Source: Tenacibaculum caenipelagi (GTDB taxonomy: Bacteria; Bacteroidota; Bacteroidia; Flavobacteriales; Flavobacteriaceae). From it: 64,000 nucleotides of DNA. Shown piece by piece: positions 17,743-26,066 of the stretch (position 1 is its first letter; the number at the start of each line of letters is the position of its first letter). The notes under the pieces were generated by a model. It ran no database searches and had not been told where the DNA came from. It worked only from the letters and a program-made list of their open reading frames with translations. The translations under genes were made by a program, and so were the position numbers. Location: the NCBI RefSeq assembly GCF_004363005.1, contig NZ_SNYH01000004.1, positions 248,001 to 312,000 on the forward strand, in the 5' to 3' direction.

Positions 17743-18807
17743 ATGAAAAAACATAACTTTAGTGCAGGTCCTTGTATTTTACCTGAAGAAGTGCTTCAAA
17801 AAGCGTCTGAAGCAGTTGTTAATTTTAATAATGATAACCTATCTTTAATTGAAATATCACATAGAAGTCAGCCTTTTGTAGATGTAATAGAGAAAGCGAG
17901 AAGTTTAGCTTTAGAATTACTAGGATTAGAAAACAAAGGTTACAAAGCATTATTTTTACAAGGAGGTGCAAGTATGCAATTTTTAATGGTTGCCTACAAT
18001 TTATTGAATAAAAAAGCAGCATATTTAAATACCGGAACTTGGAGTAGTAATGCGATTAAAGAAGCTAAACTATTTGGTGAATTAGTAGAAGTTGCTTCTT
18101 CAAAAGATAAAAACTTCAACTACATTCCGAAAGGATATCAAATTCCGACCGATGTAGATTATTTTCATTGTACAAGTAATAACACAATCTATGGAACACA
18201 AATGAAAAGTTTTCCTGAAACTTCAGTTCCGATGATATGTGATATGAGTTCAGATATTTTTTCTCGTCAATTAGATTTTTCAAAATTTGATTTGATTTAC
18301 GCGGGTGCTCAAAAAAATATGGGACCAGCAGGTACAACTTTAGTTGTGGTGAAAGAAGAAATTTTAGGTAAAGTAGAACGTCAAATACCTTCGATGTTAA
18401 ATTATCAAGTGTTTATTGATAAAGACAGCATGTTTAATACACCTCCTGTATTTCCAGTATATACTTCTATGCTGACTTTAGAATGGTTAAAAGATTTAGG
18501 AGGAATCGAATTTATCGAGAAAGTAAACGAGAAGAAATCAGCTTTACTATATAATGAGATAGATAGAAATCCTTTATTTAAAGGTGTGGCTTCCATAGAA
18601 GATCGCAGCCATATGAATGCGACATTTGCCTTAGTAGATGATAACCTGCAAACTAAGTTTGATAGTATGTGGCAAGAAGCCAATATTAACGGATTGCATG
18701 GTCATAGAAGTGTAGGTGGCTACCGTGCAAGCATGTATAACGCATTACCGTTGTATAGTGTTCAAGCCTTGGTAGATGTGATGCAAGAATTAGAAAGAAT
18801 AAGTTAG
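17743..18807 (+). CDS. serC: Phosphoserine aminotransferase SerC
   Basis: SerC converts 3-phosphohydroxypyruvate and glutamate to phosphoserine, the second step of serine synthesis, and can also act in pyridoxal phosphate synthesis. It begins with the family phrase NFSAGPCILPEEVL. The PLP-binding lysine is Lys191 in YAGAQKNMGPAGT. LFLQGGASMQF and HMNATF are also typical, and the C-terminal GHRSVGGYRASMYNALP is the SerC signature. At 354 residues it is full length. It is followed after 95 bases by serA; the gap contains a dispersed palindromic repeat. Confidence 0.97.
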   Translation: MKKHNFSAGPCILPEEVLQKASEAVVNFNNDNLSLIEISHRSQPFVDVIEKARSLALELLGLENKGYKALFLQGGASMQFLMVAYNLLNKKAAYLNTGTWSSNAIKEAKLFGELVEVASSKDKNFNYIPKGYQIPTDVDYFHCTSNNTIYGTQMKSFPETSVPMICDMSSDIFSRQLDFSKFDLIYAGAQKNMGPAGTTLVVVKEEILGKVERQIPSMLNYQVFIDKDSMFNTPPVFPVYTSMLTLEWLKDLGGIEFIEKVNEKKSALLYNEIDRNPLFKGVASIEDRSHMNATFALVDDNLQTKFDSMWQEANINGLHGHRSVGGYRASMYNALPLYSVQALVDVMQELERIS

Positions 18808-18814
18808 ATACAAC

Positions 18815-18885
18815 GTCATTCCGAAAGAAATGAAGGAATCTTATTAATCAAAAGATTGCCAAGTCATTTCATTCTTCTCAATGAC
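18815..18885. repeat. Imperfect palindromic intergenic repeat between serC and serA
   Basis: The element starts GTCATTCCGAAAGAAATGAA and ends in AATGAC, with an inner AATCTT/AAGATT stem. Its first 27 bases align with the reverse complement of 43740-43766 (about 20 matches). It resembles the short palindromic spacers common in flavobacterial genomes. Confidence 0.6.
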
Positions 18886-18902
18886 ATACTATTAAGATAG
18901 AA

Positions 18903-19856
18903 ATGAAAATATTAGTAAACGATGGAATTTCCGTTAGCGGGATAGAAGCTTTAGATAAAGCAGGATTTGAAGTGATAAATACTAAAGTTGCACAAGAGCA
19001 GCTTGAAAACTATATAAATGAACATAATATTGACGCTATTATTGTAAGAAGCGCTACTCAAGTACGTCAAGAATTGATTGAAGCTTGCCCGAGTATTAAA
19101 TTAATTGCTCGTGCAGGTGTTGGTATGGATAATATAGATGTTGATTATGCTACGGAAAATGGAGTACATGTAATTAACACGCAAGAAGCGTCAGCCCCTT
19201 CTGTAGCAGAACTTGTGTTCGCGCACTTATTAGGAATGGTACGTTTTTTACATCAATCAAACCGAGAGATGCCGTTAGAAGGTGATTTGCATTTTAATGC
19301 CTTAAAAAAGCAATATTCTCAAGGAGTTGAGTTACGAGGTAAAACCTTAGGTATTATTGGTTTTGGACATATTGGGCAAGAAGTTGCAAAAATGGCTTTA
19401 GGATTGGGTATGAAAATAATAGCGATGGATACAGAAGTAGAGAATGCTATAATAACAATTCCTTTTTTCGATGGGCAATCGGTTAATTTTTCTATACAAA
19501 CGCAGCCATTAAATGATGTCCTATCAAAGTCAGATTTTATTACGTTGCATTTACCAGCCCAAGGAGAGTATGTTTTAGAAGCAGCACAATTTAAGAAAAT
19601 GAAAGATGGTGTAGGTATTATTAATACTTCTCGTGGAGGCGTTTTAAATGAAGTAGATTTGGTTAATGCTATTGAAAGTGGTAAGGTAAAATATGCAGGA
19701 TTAGATGTTTATGAAAGTCAACCAACTCCAGAAATTCAATTGTTGATGAATCCTGAAATTTCAATGACACCTCATATAGGAGCATCTACCATCGAAGCAC
19801 AAGAAAGAATTGGAATTGAGTTAGCTAATAAAATTATAAAACTGCTAAGCGAATAA
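18903..19856 (+). CDS. serA: D-3-phosphoglycerate dehydrogenase (short form)
   Basis: This enzyme oxidises 3-phosphoglycerate with NAD to 3-phosphohydroxypyruvate, the first step of serine synthesis. The NAD fold has GIIGFGHIGQEVA. The catalytic residues lie in NTSRGG (Arg), GLDVYESQP (Glu) and TPHIGAST (His). With 317 residues it lacks the C-terminal ACT domain of the E. coli enzyme, so feedback control by serine through that domain is not expected. The loop after the NAD-binding strand (NAIITIPFFDGQSVNFSIQT) is longer than usual. Neighbouring serC supports serine rather than another 2-hydroxyacid as the pathway. DUF1015 follows after 3 bases. Confidence 0.92.
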   Translation: MKILVNDGISVSGIEALDKAGFEVINTKVAQEQLENYINEHNIDAIIVRSATQVRQELIEACPSIKLIARAGVGMDNIDVDYATENGVHVINTQEASAPSVAELVFAHLLGMVRFLHQSNREMPLEGDLHFNALKKQYSQGVELRGKTLGIIGFGHIGQEVAKMALGLGMKIIAMDTEVENAIITIPFFDGQSVNFSIQTQPLNDVLSKSDFITLHLPAQGEYVLEAAQFKKMKDGVGIINTSRGGVLNEVDLVNAIESGKVKYAGLDVYESQPTPEIQLLMNPEISMTPHIGASTIEAQERIGIELANKIIKLLSE

Positions 19857-19859
19857 TTC

Positions 19860-21098
19860 ATGGCAATTGTAAAACCATTTAAAGCTGTAAGAGCTACACG
19901 AGATAAAGTTGCGTTAGTTTCCTCTAAATCGTATGAGATTTATACTCCTGCGGAAATTGGGGCTAAACTTGATTTTAATCCGTACACATTTTTACACGTT
20001 ATTAATCCGGGATATAAATATCACAAGCAAGATGTAACGGGGGAGCAACGCTTTAAATTGGTACACAATCGTTACTTAGAATTTAAAGAGAACGAAGTTT
20101 TTAAACAAGACAAAGCTCCTGCATACTATATATATCAAAAAAGAACTCCTACAGATAACTTTTGTGGAATTATTGCAGCAACTTCGGTTGAAGATTATCA
20201 TAATAATGTGATAAAAAAACATGAAGATACTTTAAGAGAACGCGAGTTATTGTTTGAAAACTACTTAAAGAATACAGGTTTTAATGCAGAACCAGTACTT
20301 CTCACCTATCCTGATAATGAAGTGATAAATTCTATCATAAAAAAATATCAGAACCAACGAGCAGAATACGAGTTTTCTACTTCAGATAAAGATTTACACT
20401 TTTTATGGGTCGTTAGCGATAATAATGACATTGAAATAATTTCTAATGCTTTTGAACAGGTAAACACTTTGTATATAGCAGATGGTCATCACCGATCAAC
20501 ATCTTCTTGTTTATTAGCTCAAAACTTAGCTAAAAATAACCCAACCCATACAGGTACAGAAGATTATAACTTTTTTATGAGTTATTTGTTATCTGAAAGT
20601 CAATTAAAAATATATGAGTTCAATCGATTTATTAGAGATTTAAATGGTTTAACCCCAGAAGAGCTTTTGATAGAATTGGATGCACATTTCAGAATTGAAA
20701 ACCGCGGACAAGAATTGTATAAACCTAAAGAAAAACACCATTTTAGTATGTATTTAAATGGGGAGTTTTATGCTTTGTACTTACGTAAATCAATTTACAA
20801 TTTTACAGATTGTTTAAGTGAATTAGATGCTTACATTTTATACACAACAGTATTGCAACCTATTTTAGGAATAGATGACATAAGAAATGCTTCTAAAATT
20901 GTGTATTCTCAAAACAAATCAGACGGATTAGAACTAAAAACAAAAGTTGACAGCGGAGAATTTAAAGTGTCTTTTGGAATGTTACCTACTAATATTTCAG
21001 AATTAAAAACAATTGTTGACGCTGGCCTAATGATGCCTCCAAAGACTACATATATAGAGCCTAAATTGCGTAGTGCTTTGACCATTTATGAATTTTAA
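19860..21098 (+). CDS. DUF1015 family protein
   Basis: The 412-residue protein begins IVKPFKAVRATRDK and carries the family motif IADGHHRSTSS near residue 205, together with YIYQKRTPTDNFCGIIAATS. These are hallmarks of DUF1015, a family often found beside serine-synthesis genes and whose biochemical activity is not established. No signal peptide or membrane segment is seen. It follows serA by 3 bases, so cotranslation from one mRNA is very likely, and a role tied to serine metabolism is a reasonable inference from context only. Confidence 0.9.
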   Translation: MAIVKPFKAVRATRDKVALVSSKSYEIYTPAEIGAKLDFNPYTFLHVINPGYKYHKQDVTGEQRFKLVHNRYLEFKENEVFKQDKAPAYYIYQKRTPTDNFCGIIAATSVEDYHNNVIKKHEDTLRERELLFENYLKNTGFNAEPVLLTYPDNEVINSIIKKYQNQRAEYEFSTSDKDLHFLWVVSDNNDIEIISNAFEQVNTLYIADGHHRSTSSCLLAQNLAKNNPTHTGTEDYNFFMSYLLSESQLKIYEFNRFIRDLNGLTPEELLIELDAHFRIENRGQELYKPKEKHHFSMYLNGEFYALYLRKSIYNFTDCLSELDAYILYTTVLQPILGIDDIRNASKIVYSQNKSDGLELKTKVDSGEFKVSFGMLPTNISELKTIVDAGLMMPPKTTYIEPKLRSALTIYEF

Positions 21099-21125
21099 TG
21101 TGGAAAATTTGCACAGACAGTTATT

Positions 21126-21794
21126 ATGATGATAGGAATTAAAGAGAATATTCAAAAAGTTAAATCTAGTTTACCTGATAATGTAACCTTAGTAGCGGTT
21201 TCTAAAACTAAACCTATTGCAGATATACAAGAGGCTTACGATGCTGGCCAACGAATATTCGGTGAAAATAAGATTCAAGAAATGGTTGCTAAATACGATG
21301 TATTGCCTAAAGACATTCAATGGCACATGATAGGGCACTTACAACGTAATAAAGTAAAGTACATGGCGCATTTTGTTGATTTAATTCACGGTGTAGATAG
21401 TTTTAAAACCTTGGAGGAGATAAATAAACAAGCAAAAAAACATGATAGAGTTATCAATTGTTTATTGCAAGCTCATATTGCCAAAGAAGACACCAAATTT
21501 GGATTGACTTTTGTTGAAATAGAAGAAATTTTAGCTTCAAATGAATTAAAAGAATTAAAAAACATCAAAATTGTTGGGTTAATGGGAATGGCAACATTTA
21601 CCGATAACGAAGAACAATTACAAGAGGAATTTTCATCCTTAGCTAGTTTTTTTAATAAAAAGCAAGAGAATTATCCAGCTTTACAAATACTTTCAATGGG
21701 AATGAGTGGTGATTATAAATTAGCCATTAAAAAAGGGAGTACCATGGTACGAATAGGGAGCTCAATTTTTGGAGTTAGAAATTATATTGCTTAG
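21126..21794 (+). CDS. YggS-family PLP homeostasis protein
   Basis: This single-domain TIM-barrel protein binds pyridoxal 5'-phosphate and helps control free PLP and amino-acid balance. The PLP lysine is Lys27 in LVAVSKTKP. Other family phrases are FGENKIQEM, WHMIGHLQRNK, GLMGMATF and LSMGMSGDYKLAI, followed by MVRIGSSIFG. Its length of 222 residues is normal. The start has two adjacent ATG codons (21126 and 21129) and either may be used. It lies 27 bases after DUF1015, in the same run as the PLP enzyme SerC. Confidence 0.95.
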   Translation: MMIGIKENIQKVKSSLPDNVTLVAVSKTKPIADIQEAYDAGQRIFGENKIQEMVAKYDVLPKDIQWHMIGHLQRNKVKYMAHFVDLIHGVDSFKTLEEINKQAKKHDRVINCLLQAHIAKEDTKFGLTFVEIEEILASNELKELKNIKIVGLMGMATFTDNEEQLQEEFSSLASFFNKKQENYPALQILSMGMSGDYKLAIKKGSTMVRIGSSIFGVRNYIA

Positions 21795-21827
21795 ATTTAC
21801 ATATATCAGCTAAAAAAGGAAAGAGAT

Positions 21828-22925
21828 TTGTACGCTATTTTAGACATAGAAACTACAGGAGGAAAATATAACGAGGAAGGAATTACTGAGATTGCAATTT
21901 ATAAATTTGATGGACATCGAGTCGTAGATCAGTTTATTAGTTTAGTAAATCCTGAAAGAGAAATTCAAGAATTTGTTGTCAAACTAACAGGAATTAACAA
22001 TAAAATGCTTCGTAATGCTCCTAAATTTTACGAGATAGCCAAAAGAATAATTGAAATTACCGAAGGCTGCTTTATCATTGCACACAATGCTAGTTTTGAT
22101 TATCGCATTTTACGTACAGAATTTGATAGACTAGGCTATAAATATAAGCGCAATACACTTTGTACTGTTGCCTTGAGTAAAAAGCTAATTCCTGAGGCTC
22201 CTTCCCACAGTTTAGGAAAGTTATGTAGATTTTTAGGTATTCCAATGTCTGATCGCCATAGAGCTACAGGAGATGCATTGGCCACTATTCAATTATTTAA
22301 GCTGTTATTGGAGAAAGATGTTGAGAAGAACATTATTCAACAATCAATAAAATATTTTGATAACCGTCAAGAAAAGCACCGAATTCAAAGAATATTAGAT
22401 AGTCTTCCTGAAAATCAAGGTATTTATTATATACATAATAATGAAGGAAACATTATTTATATTGATAGAGGAAAGAATATAAAACAAGAAGTAACCAAGT
22501 TATTCTTAAAGGAAACCCGCAAAGCTTTAAAAATAATAAAAAGGGTAACAAAAGTAACCTATGAAGAAACGGGGAATGTACTTTTCACAAGGTTAAAGTA
22601 CCATTTAGAACTGGATAGAGTTAAGCCAAAGTTCAATATCATTCGAAAAAGAAAGATTACTGATAAAGACTTTAATCATGGCCATATGGTTATTGTAGAT
22701 AAAGGCCGTACTCCAGATGAAAATGCCGTTATTTTAATTGAAAATAATGAAGTTGTTGGCTATACATATACAAACTTAGCTTTTCAAGAAAATCAAATAT
22801 CAATTTTAAAATCGATGTTAACTTCTGTAGAAAACAAAGAATTGGCAAAAACTATTATTAAAAACTACTTGATTAGAAATAAAGTCTCTAAAATTGTACG
22901 ATTACAAGTTGAAAATAATTTGTAA
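21828..22925 (+). CDS. DnaQ-type exonuclease fused to a degenerate GIY-YIG domain
   Basis: Residues 1-165 form a DEDDh 3'-5' exonuclease: DIETTG (5-10), HNASFDYRIL and HRATGDALAT, like the proofreading subunit of DNA polymerase III. After a linker, residues about 195-285 resemble a GIY-YIG nuclease domain (GIYYIHNNEGNIIYIDRGKN). The position where UvrC/Cho enzymes have a catalytic Arg (NLxxR) reads NIKQEV, so this domain may not cut DNA. Similar fusions exist among DnaQ/Cho-like proteins. The start is TTG; no upstream ATG is in frame within the gap, and RNA features such as AAAGGAAAG precede it. Role in repair or proofreading is inferred. Confidence 0.87.
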   Translation: MYAILDIETTGGKYNEEGITEIAIYKFDGHRVVDQFISLVNPEREIQEFVVKLTGINNKMLRNAPKFYEIAKRIIEITEGCFIIAHNASFDYRILRTEFDRLGYKYKRNTLCTVALSKKLIPEAPSHSLGKLCRFLGIPMSDRHRATGDALATIQLFKLLLEKDVEKNIIQQSIKYFDNRQEKHRIQRILDSLPENQGIYYIHNNEGNIIYIDRGKNIKQEVTKLFLKETRKALKIIKRVTKVTYEETGNVLFTRLKYHLELDRVKPKFNIIRKRKITDKDFNHGHMVIVDKGRTPDENAVILIENNEVVGYTYTNLAFQENQISILKSMLTSVENKELAKTIIKNYLIRNKVSKIVRLQVENNL

Positions 22926-22956
22926 TATTGTTTAAATCACCTATAAACTCATTCTT

Positions 22957-23772
22957 TTGGGTACAAAATCACAAAATTGGAAAGATAAACTGCATGAAGT
23001 AATTTACGAAGCAGATACGTCGGCTGGCAAATTATTTGACATCATATTATTATTTGCAATTTTAGCAAGTATAGTATTAGTAATGCTTGAAAGTGTTGAA
23101 AGTTTTGACACAAAATATCATATGTTTATATATGTGTCGGAATGGGTAATTACGATACTTTTTTCAATAGAATATATACTCAGAATTATTTCAATTAGTA
23201 AGCCTACGAAATACATTTTTAGCTTTTACGGTATTATCGATTTTCTATCGACAATTCCTATGTATTTAACCTTCTTTTTTGTAGGGGCACATAGTAGTCT
23301 TATTGCCTTGAGAGCTCTGCGCTTGCTTAGAATATTTAGAATTCTTAAAGTTTCAAGATATATTGGAGAGTCAAATCAGTTGATAAAAGCATTAAAAGCA
23401 AGCAGAGCTAAAATTGGAGTATTTCTTTATTTTGTATTGATTATTTGTATCATTTTAGGTTCTGTAATGTATTTTATTGAAGGTGCAGAAAATGGTTTTA
23501 CCAGTATTCCTAGAAGTATTTATTGGTCTATTGTAACTCTTACTACTGTTGGATATGGTGATATTGCTCCTCAAACGCCTTTAGGGCAATTTATAGCAAG
23601 TATTACGGTAATTATTGGTTATGCCATTATTGCTATTCCGACAGGGATAGTAAGTTCAGAAATGACAAGAAAAAAAGTAGATCTCAATACACAATCTTGT
23701 CCTAATTGTTCATACGAAGGGCATAAAGATGACGCAGAATTTTGCTATCATTGCGGCACAAAACTTAATTAA
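22957..23772 (+). CDS. Voltage-gated-type potassium channel with C-terminal zinc ribbon
   Basis: The 271-residue protein has six membrane segments. S4 (119-134) carries arginines in RALRLLRIFRILKVSR, the pore helix precedes the selectivity filter TVGYGD (197-202), and S6 is rich in Ile and Ala. This indicates a potassium-selective, voltage-sensing channel. Unusually for the family, the C-terminus is a short zinc ribbon with Cys248, 251, 263 and 266 (CPNC...CYHC). The start is TTG at 22957; the first in-frame ATG would remove most of S1. It directly abuts miaA. Physiological gating is not known. Confidence 0.9.
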   Translation: MGTKSQNWKDKLHEVIYEADTSAGKLFDIILLFAILASIVLVMLESVESFDTKYHMFIYVSEWVITILFSIEYILRIISISKPTKYIFSFYGIIDFLSTIPMYLTFFFVGAHSSLIALRALRLLRIFRILKVSRYIGESNQLIKALKASRAKIGVFLYFVLIICIILGSVMYFIEGAENGFTSIPRSIYWSIVTLTTVGYGDIAPQTPLGQFIASITVIIGYAIIAIPTGIVSSEMTRKKVDLNTQSCPNCSYEGHKDDAEFCYHCGTKLN

Positions 23773-24681
23773 ATGTCACAAGAAAATACGTTAATTACTA
23801 TTGTTGGAGCTACAGCTATTGGAAAAACGGCGTTAAGCATTAAACTAGCCCAACATTTTAACTGTGATATCATTTCATGTGATTCTCGTCAATTCTATAA
23901 AGAAATGGCTATAGGAACGGCTGTTCCTGATACTAATGAATTGGCTGCTGCACCACATCATTTTATTCAAAATCGTAGCATTTTTGAGGATTATTCTGTT
24001 GGTCAGTTTGAAAAAGACGCTTTGGCAAAATTAGAGGAATTATTTACTAAAAATCCCATTCAAATTATGGTTGGGGGTAGTGGATTGTACGTAGATGCCG
24101 TATTAAAAGGGTTGGATGATTTTCCTGATGTAGATTCACAGATAAGAATTGATTTAACCTCAGAACTTGAAAATAAAGGTATAGAACATCTTCAACAACA
24201 ATTAAAAGAATTAGATGAAGAAACCTACAATACCATTGCTATTGACAATCCACATCGACTAATTCGTGCGTTGGAAATTTGTATTGGAACAGGAAAAACG
24301 TATGCCTCTTTTAAAAACAAGCCAAAAATGCCACGTAATTTTCAGTCTATAAAAATAGGATTAAAAGCAGATAGAGAAATTATGTACGATCGTATCAATC
24401 GTCGTGTTGATATTATGATTGAAAACGGTTTAATTGAAGAAGCTCAACAATTACATCAGTATAAAGAGTTAAATGCATTACAAACGGTAGGCTATAGAGA
24501 ATTGTTTGAATATTTTGATAGAAGTTTTACTAAAGAATTTGCCATAGAAGAAATTAAAAAGAATTCTAGAAGGTTTGCCAAACGACAAGGTACTTGGTTT
24601 CGTAAAGATTCAGAAATCATTTGGTTTGATTTTCAAGAAGATGTAAAAAACATCATTACAACTATTGAAAATAAACTTTAA
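23773..24681 (+). CDS. miaA: tRNA dimethylallyltransferase MiaA
   Basis: MiaA transfers a dimethylallyl group to N6 of A37 in tRNAs that read codons starting with U. The P-loop is GATAIGKT (11-18), with Ile replacing the usual Ser of the GxTxxGKT pattern. DSRQFYKEMAIGTA, GGSGLYVDAVLKG and QTVGYRELFEYF are standard family motifs, and the tail has the expected RRFAKRQGTWFR. The length of 302 residues is typical. It begins at the base after the channel gene's stop codon, so the two are cotranscribed. Confidence 0.97.
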   Translation: MSQENTLITIVGATAIGKTALSIKLAQHFNCDIISCDSRQFYKEMAIGTAVPDTNELAAAPHHFIQNRSIFEDYSVGQFEKDALAKLEELFTKNPIQIMVGGSGLYVDAVLKGLDDFPDVDSQIRIDLTSELENKGIEHLQQQLKELDEETYNTIAIDNPHRLIRALEICIGTGKTYASFKNKPKMPRNFQSIKIGLKADREIMYDRINRRVDIMIENGLIEEAQQLHQYKELNALQTVGYRELFEYFDRSFTKEFAIEEIKKNSRRFAKRQGTWFRKDSEIIWFDFQEDVKNIITTIENKL

Positions 24682-24693
24682 CGAATTTTAAGG

Positions 24694-24722
24694 TTTGTAC
24701 ATGAACCACTTTTTTATATTTG
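24694..24722 (+). promoter_or_regulatory. Promoter of the OmpH/Skp-like gene
   Basis: TTTG at 24694-24697 and a perfect TATATTTG at 24715-24722 are 17 bases apart. Transcription would begin near 24729, which supports the ATG at 24740 rather than a TTG at 24695. Confidence 0.65.
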
Positions 24723-24739
24723 TCAAAAAACAGAAATAT

Positions 24740-25243
24740 ATGAAACTAAAAATCACTTTTATACTAGCTTTATTTTTTATCGGATTTACCAGTGCGCAAA
24801 CTAAAGTTGGTACTGTAAATAGCGAATTGATTATTGGTAAAATGCCACAAATGAAGGGAGTTTTACAAAGAGTAGAAAACTATGGGAAACAATTAGATTC
24901 AAGTTTTCAAGTAAAAGCTACAGAGTATAAAGAAAAAGTGAATTCTTTTAAAGCTGAAGAAAAGTTAATGACGGATGATGACAAAAAAGCTCGAATTCAA
25001 GAATTAAGAACACTTGAACAAGAAATGGGAAAGTTTCGTCAAAATGGAACAGCTATGATGCAATTACAAAAAGAGCAAAATATGCGCCCATTATATAAAA
25101 AATTAAGCGAAGTGATTGCTGAAGTTGCAAAAGCTAATGGATATACTCAAATTTTAACCACTACAGGAAACGAATTTGGATATATTGATGAGCGCTTTGA
25201 TATTACTCAATTAGTGTTAGATAAACTAGGAATTAAAGAGTAA
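24740..25243 (+). CDS. OmpH/Skp-family periplasmic chaperone
   Basis: Skp-like proteins are periplasmic trimeric holdases that carry unfolded outer-membrane proteins. The product is 167 residues: a signal peptide (1-19, ending TSAQ), a beta-strand core phrase KVGTVNSELIIGKMPQMKGV, a long charged helical hairpin (about 45-115), then LSEVIAEVAKANGYTQILTT, typical of the OmpH family. The upstream TTG at 24695 lies within the promoter, so I chose the ATG at 24740. The gene is 58 bases after miaA and has its own promoter. It is followed by DUF1853 after 7 bases. Confidence 0.9.
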   Translation: MKLKITFILALFFIGFTSAQTKVGTVNSELIIGKMPQMKGVLQRVENYGKQLDSSFQVKATEYKEKVNSFKAEEKLMTDDDKKARIQELRTLEQEMGKFRQNGTAMMQLQKEQNMRPLYKKLSEVIAEVAKANGYTQILTTTGNEFGYIDERFDITQLVLDKLGIKE

Positions 25244-25250
25244 CTCTTTT

Positions 25251-26066
25251 ATGTACCACAAACAAAAAGACTTACAATTACAATACGAAGGATTTTCACA
25301 AACACCTTTTCTATGGTATGGAAAAGGTGTTTTTAATTTAGAACAATTTGCCATTTCACCTACACTTATAAGTTCTTTTAATGAAGATATCACGCAAAAA
25401 TTACGTTTGGGTAAATTGGTAGAAAGATTTGTTTCTTTTGAATTACAGCACGATAATGACATAACTATTCTTGCTGAAAATATTCAAATTCAACAAGAAA
25501 AACTCACATTGGGAGAGTTAGATTGTATATTAAAACAAAACACACATCTTATTCACCTAGAAATTATTTATAAATTTTATTTGTACGATGCTTCAGTAGG
25601 AAATTCGGAAATAGATCATTGGATAGGACCTAATCGACGAGATTCTTTTATTCAAAAATTAAACAAATTACAAGAAAAACAATTACCACTACTCTACTCT
25701 AGTCAATGCAAAAAGCATTTAGACCAATTAGGGTTAGATGTTTCTGAAATAGTCCAAAAAGTATATTTTAAAGCTCAATTGTTTGTTCCTCTACAAGATA
25801 TAAATAAAGAGTTTCCTTTAGTAAATAACGAGTGTATTTATGGTTTTTATATCTACTCGAAAGAGTTATCGCGATTTTCAGATTGTAAATTCTATATTCC
25901 TAATAAACATAACTGGTTGGTAACCCCATACCCTAAAGTTGATTGGTTAAACTTTAATGCATTTCAAAACAAGCTTCAGCAATTTTTAGATGAAGAAAAT
26001 GCACCGCTATGCTGGCTCAAAAAGCCTAACGGTGAATTACTTAAATTTTTTGTGGTTTGGTGGTAA
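25251..26066 (+). CDS. DUF1853 family protein
   Basis: The 271-residue product has the family phrases LGKLVERFVSFEL, LGELDCILKQ and DHWIGPNRRDSFIQKL, and a C-terminal Trp-rich section that ends with CWLKKPNGELLKFFVVWW. LGELDCIL followed by IHLEI resembles the acidic residues of PD-(D/E)xK nuclease-like folds, but activity is unproven for DUF1853. No signal peptide. It follows the Skp-like gene by 7 bases and overlaps the convergent EamA gene by 26 bases at its end. Confidence 0.82.
   Translation: MYHKQKDLQLQYEGFSQTPFLWYGKGVFNLEQFAISPTLISSFNEDITQKLRLGKLVERFVSFELQHDNDITILAENIQIQQEKLTLGELDCILKQNTHLIHLEIIYKFYLYDASVGNSEIDHWIGPNRRDSFIQKLNKLQEKQLPLLYSSQCKKHLDQLGLDVSEIVQKVYFKAQLFVPLQDINKEFPLVNNECIYGFYIYSKELSRFSDCKFYIPNKHNWLVTPYPKVDWLNFNAFQNKLQQFLDEENAPLCWLKKPNGELLKFFVVWW

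Noticed and set aside
24695-24739. Upstream TTG start for the OmpH/Skp gene
   Set aside because: It lies inside the promoter (TATATTTG at 24715-24722) and would spoil the signal peptide.
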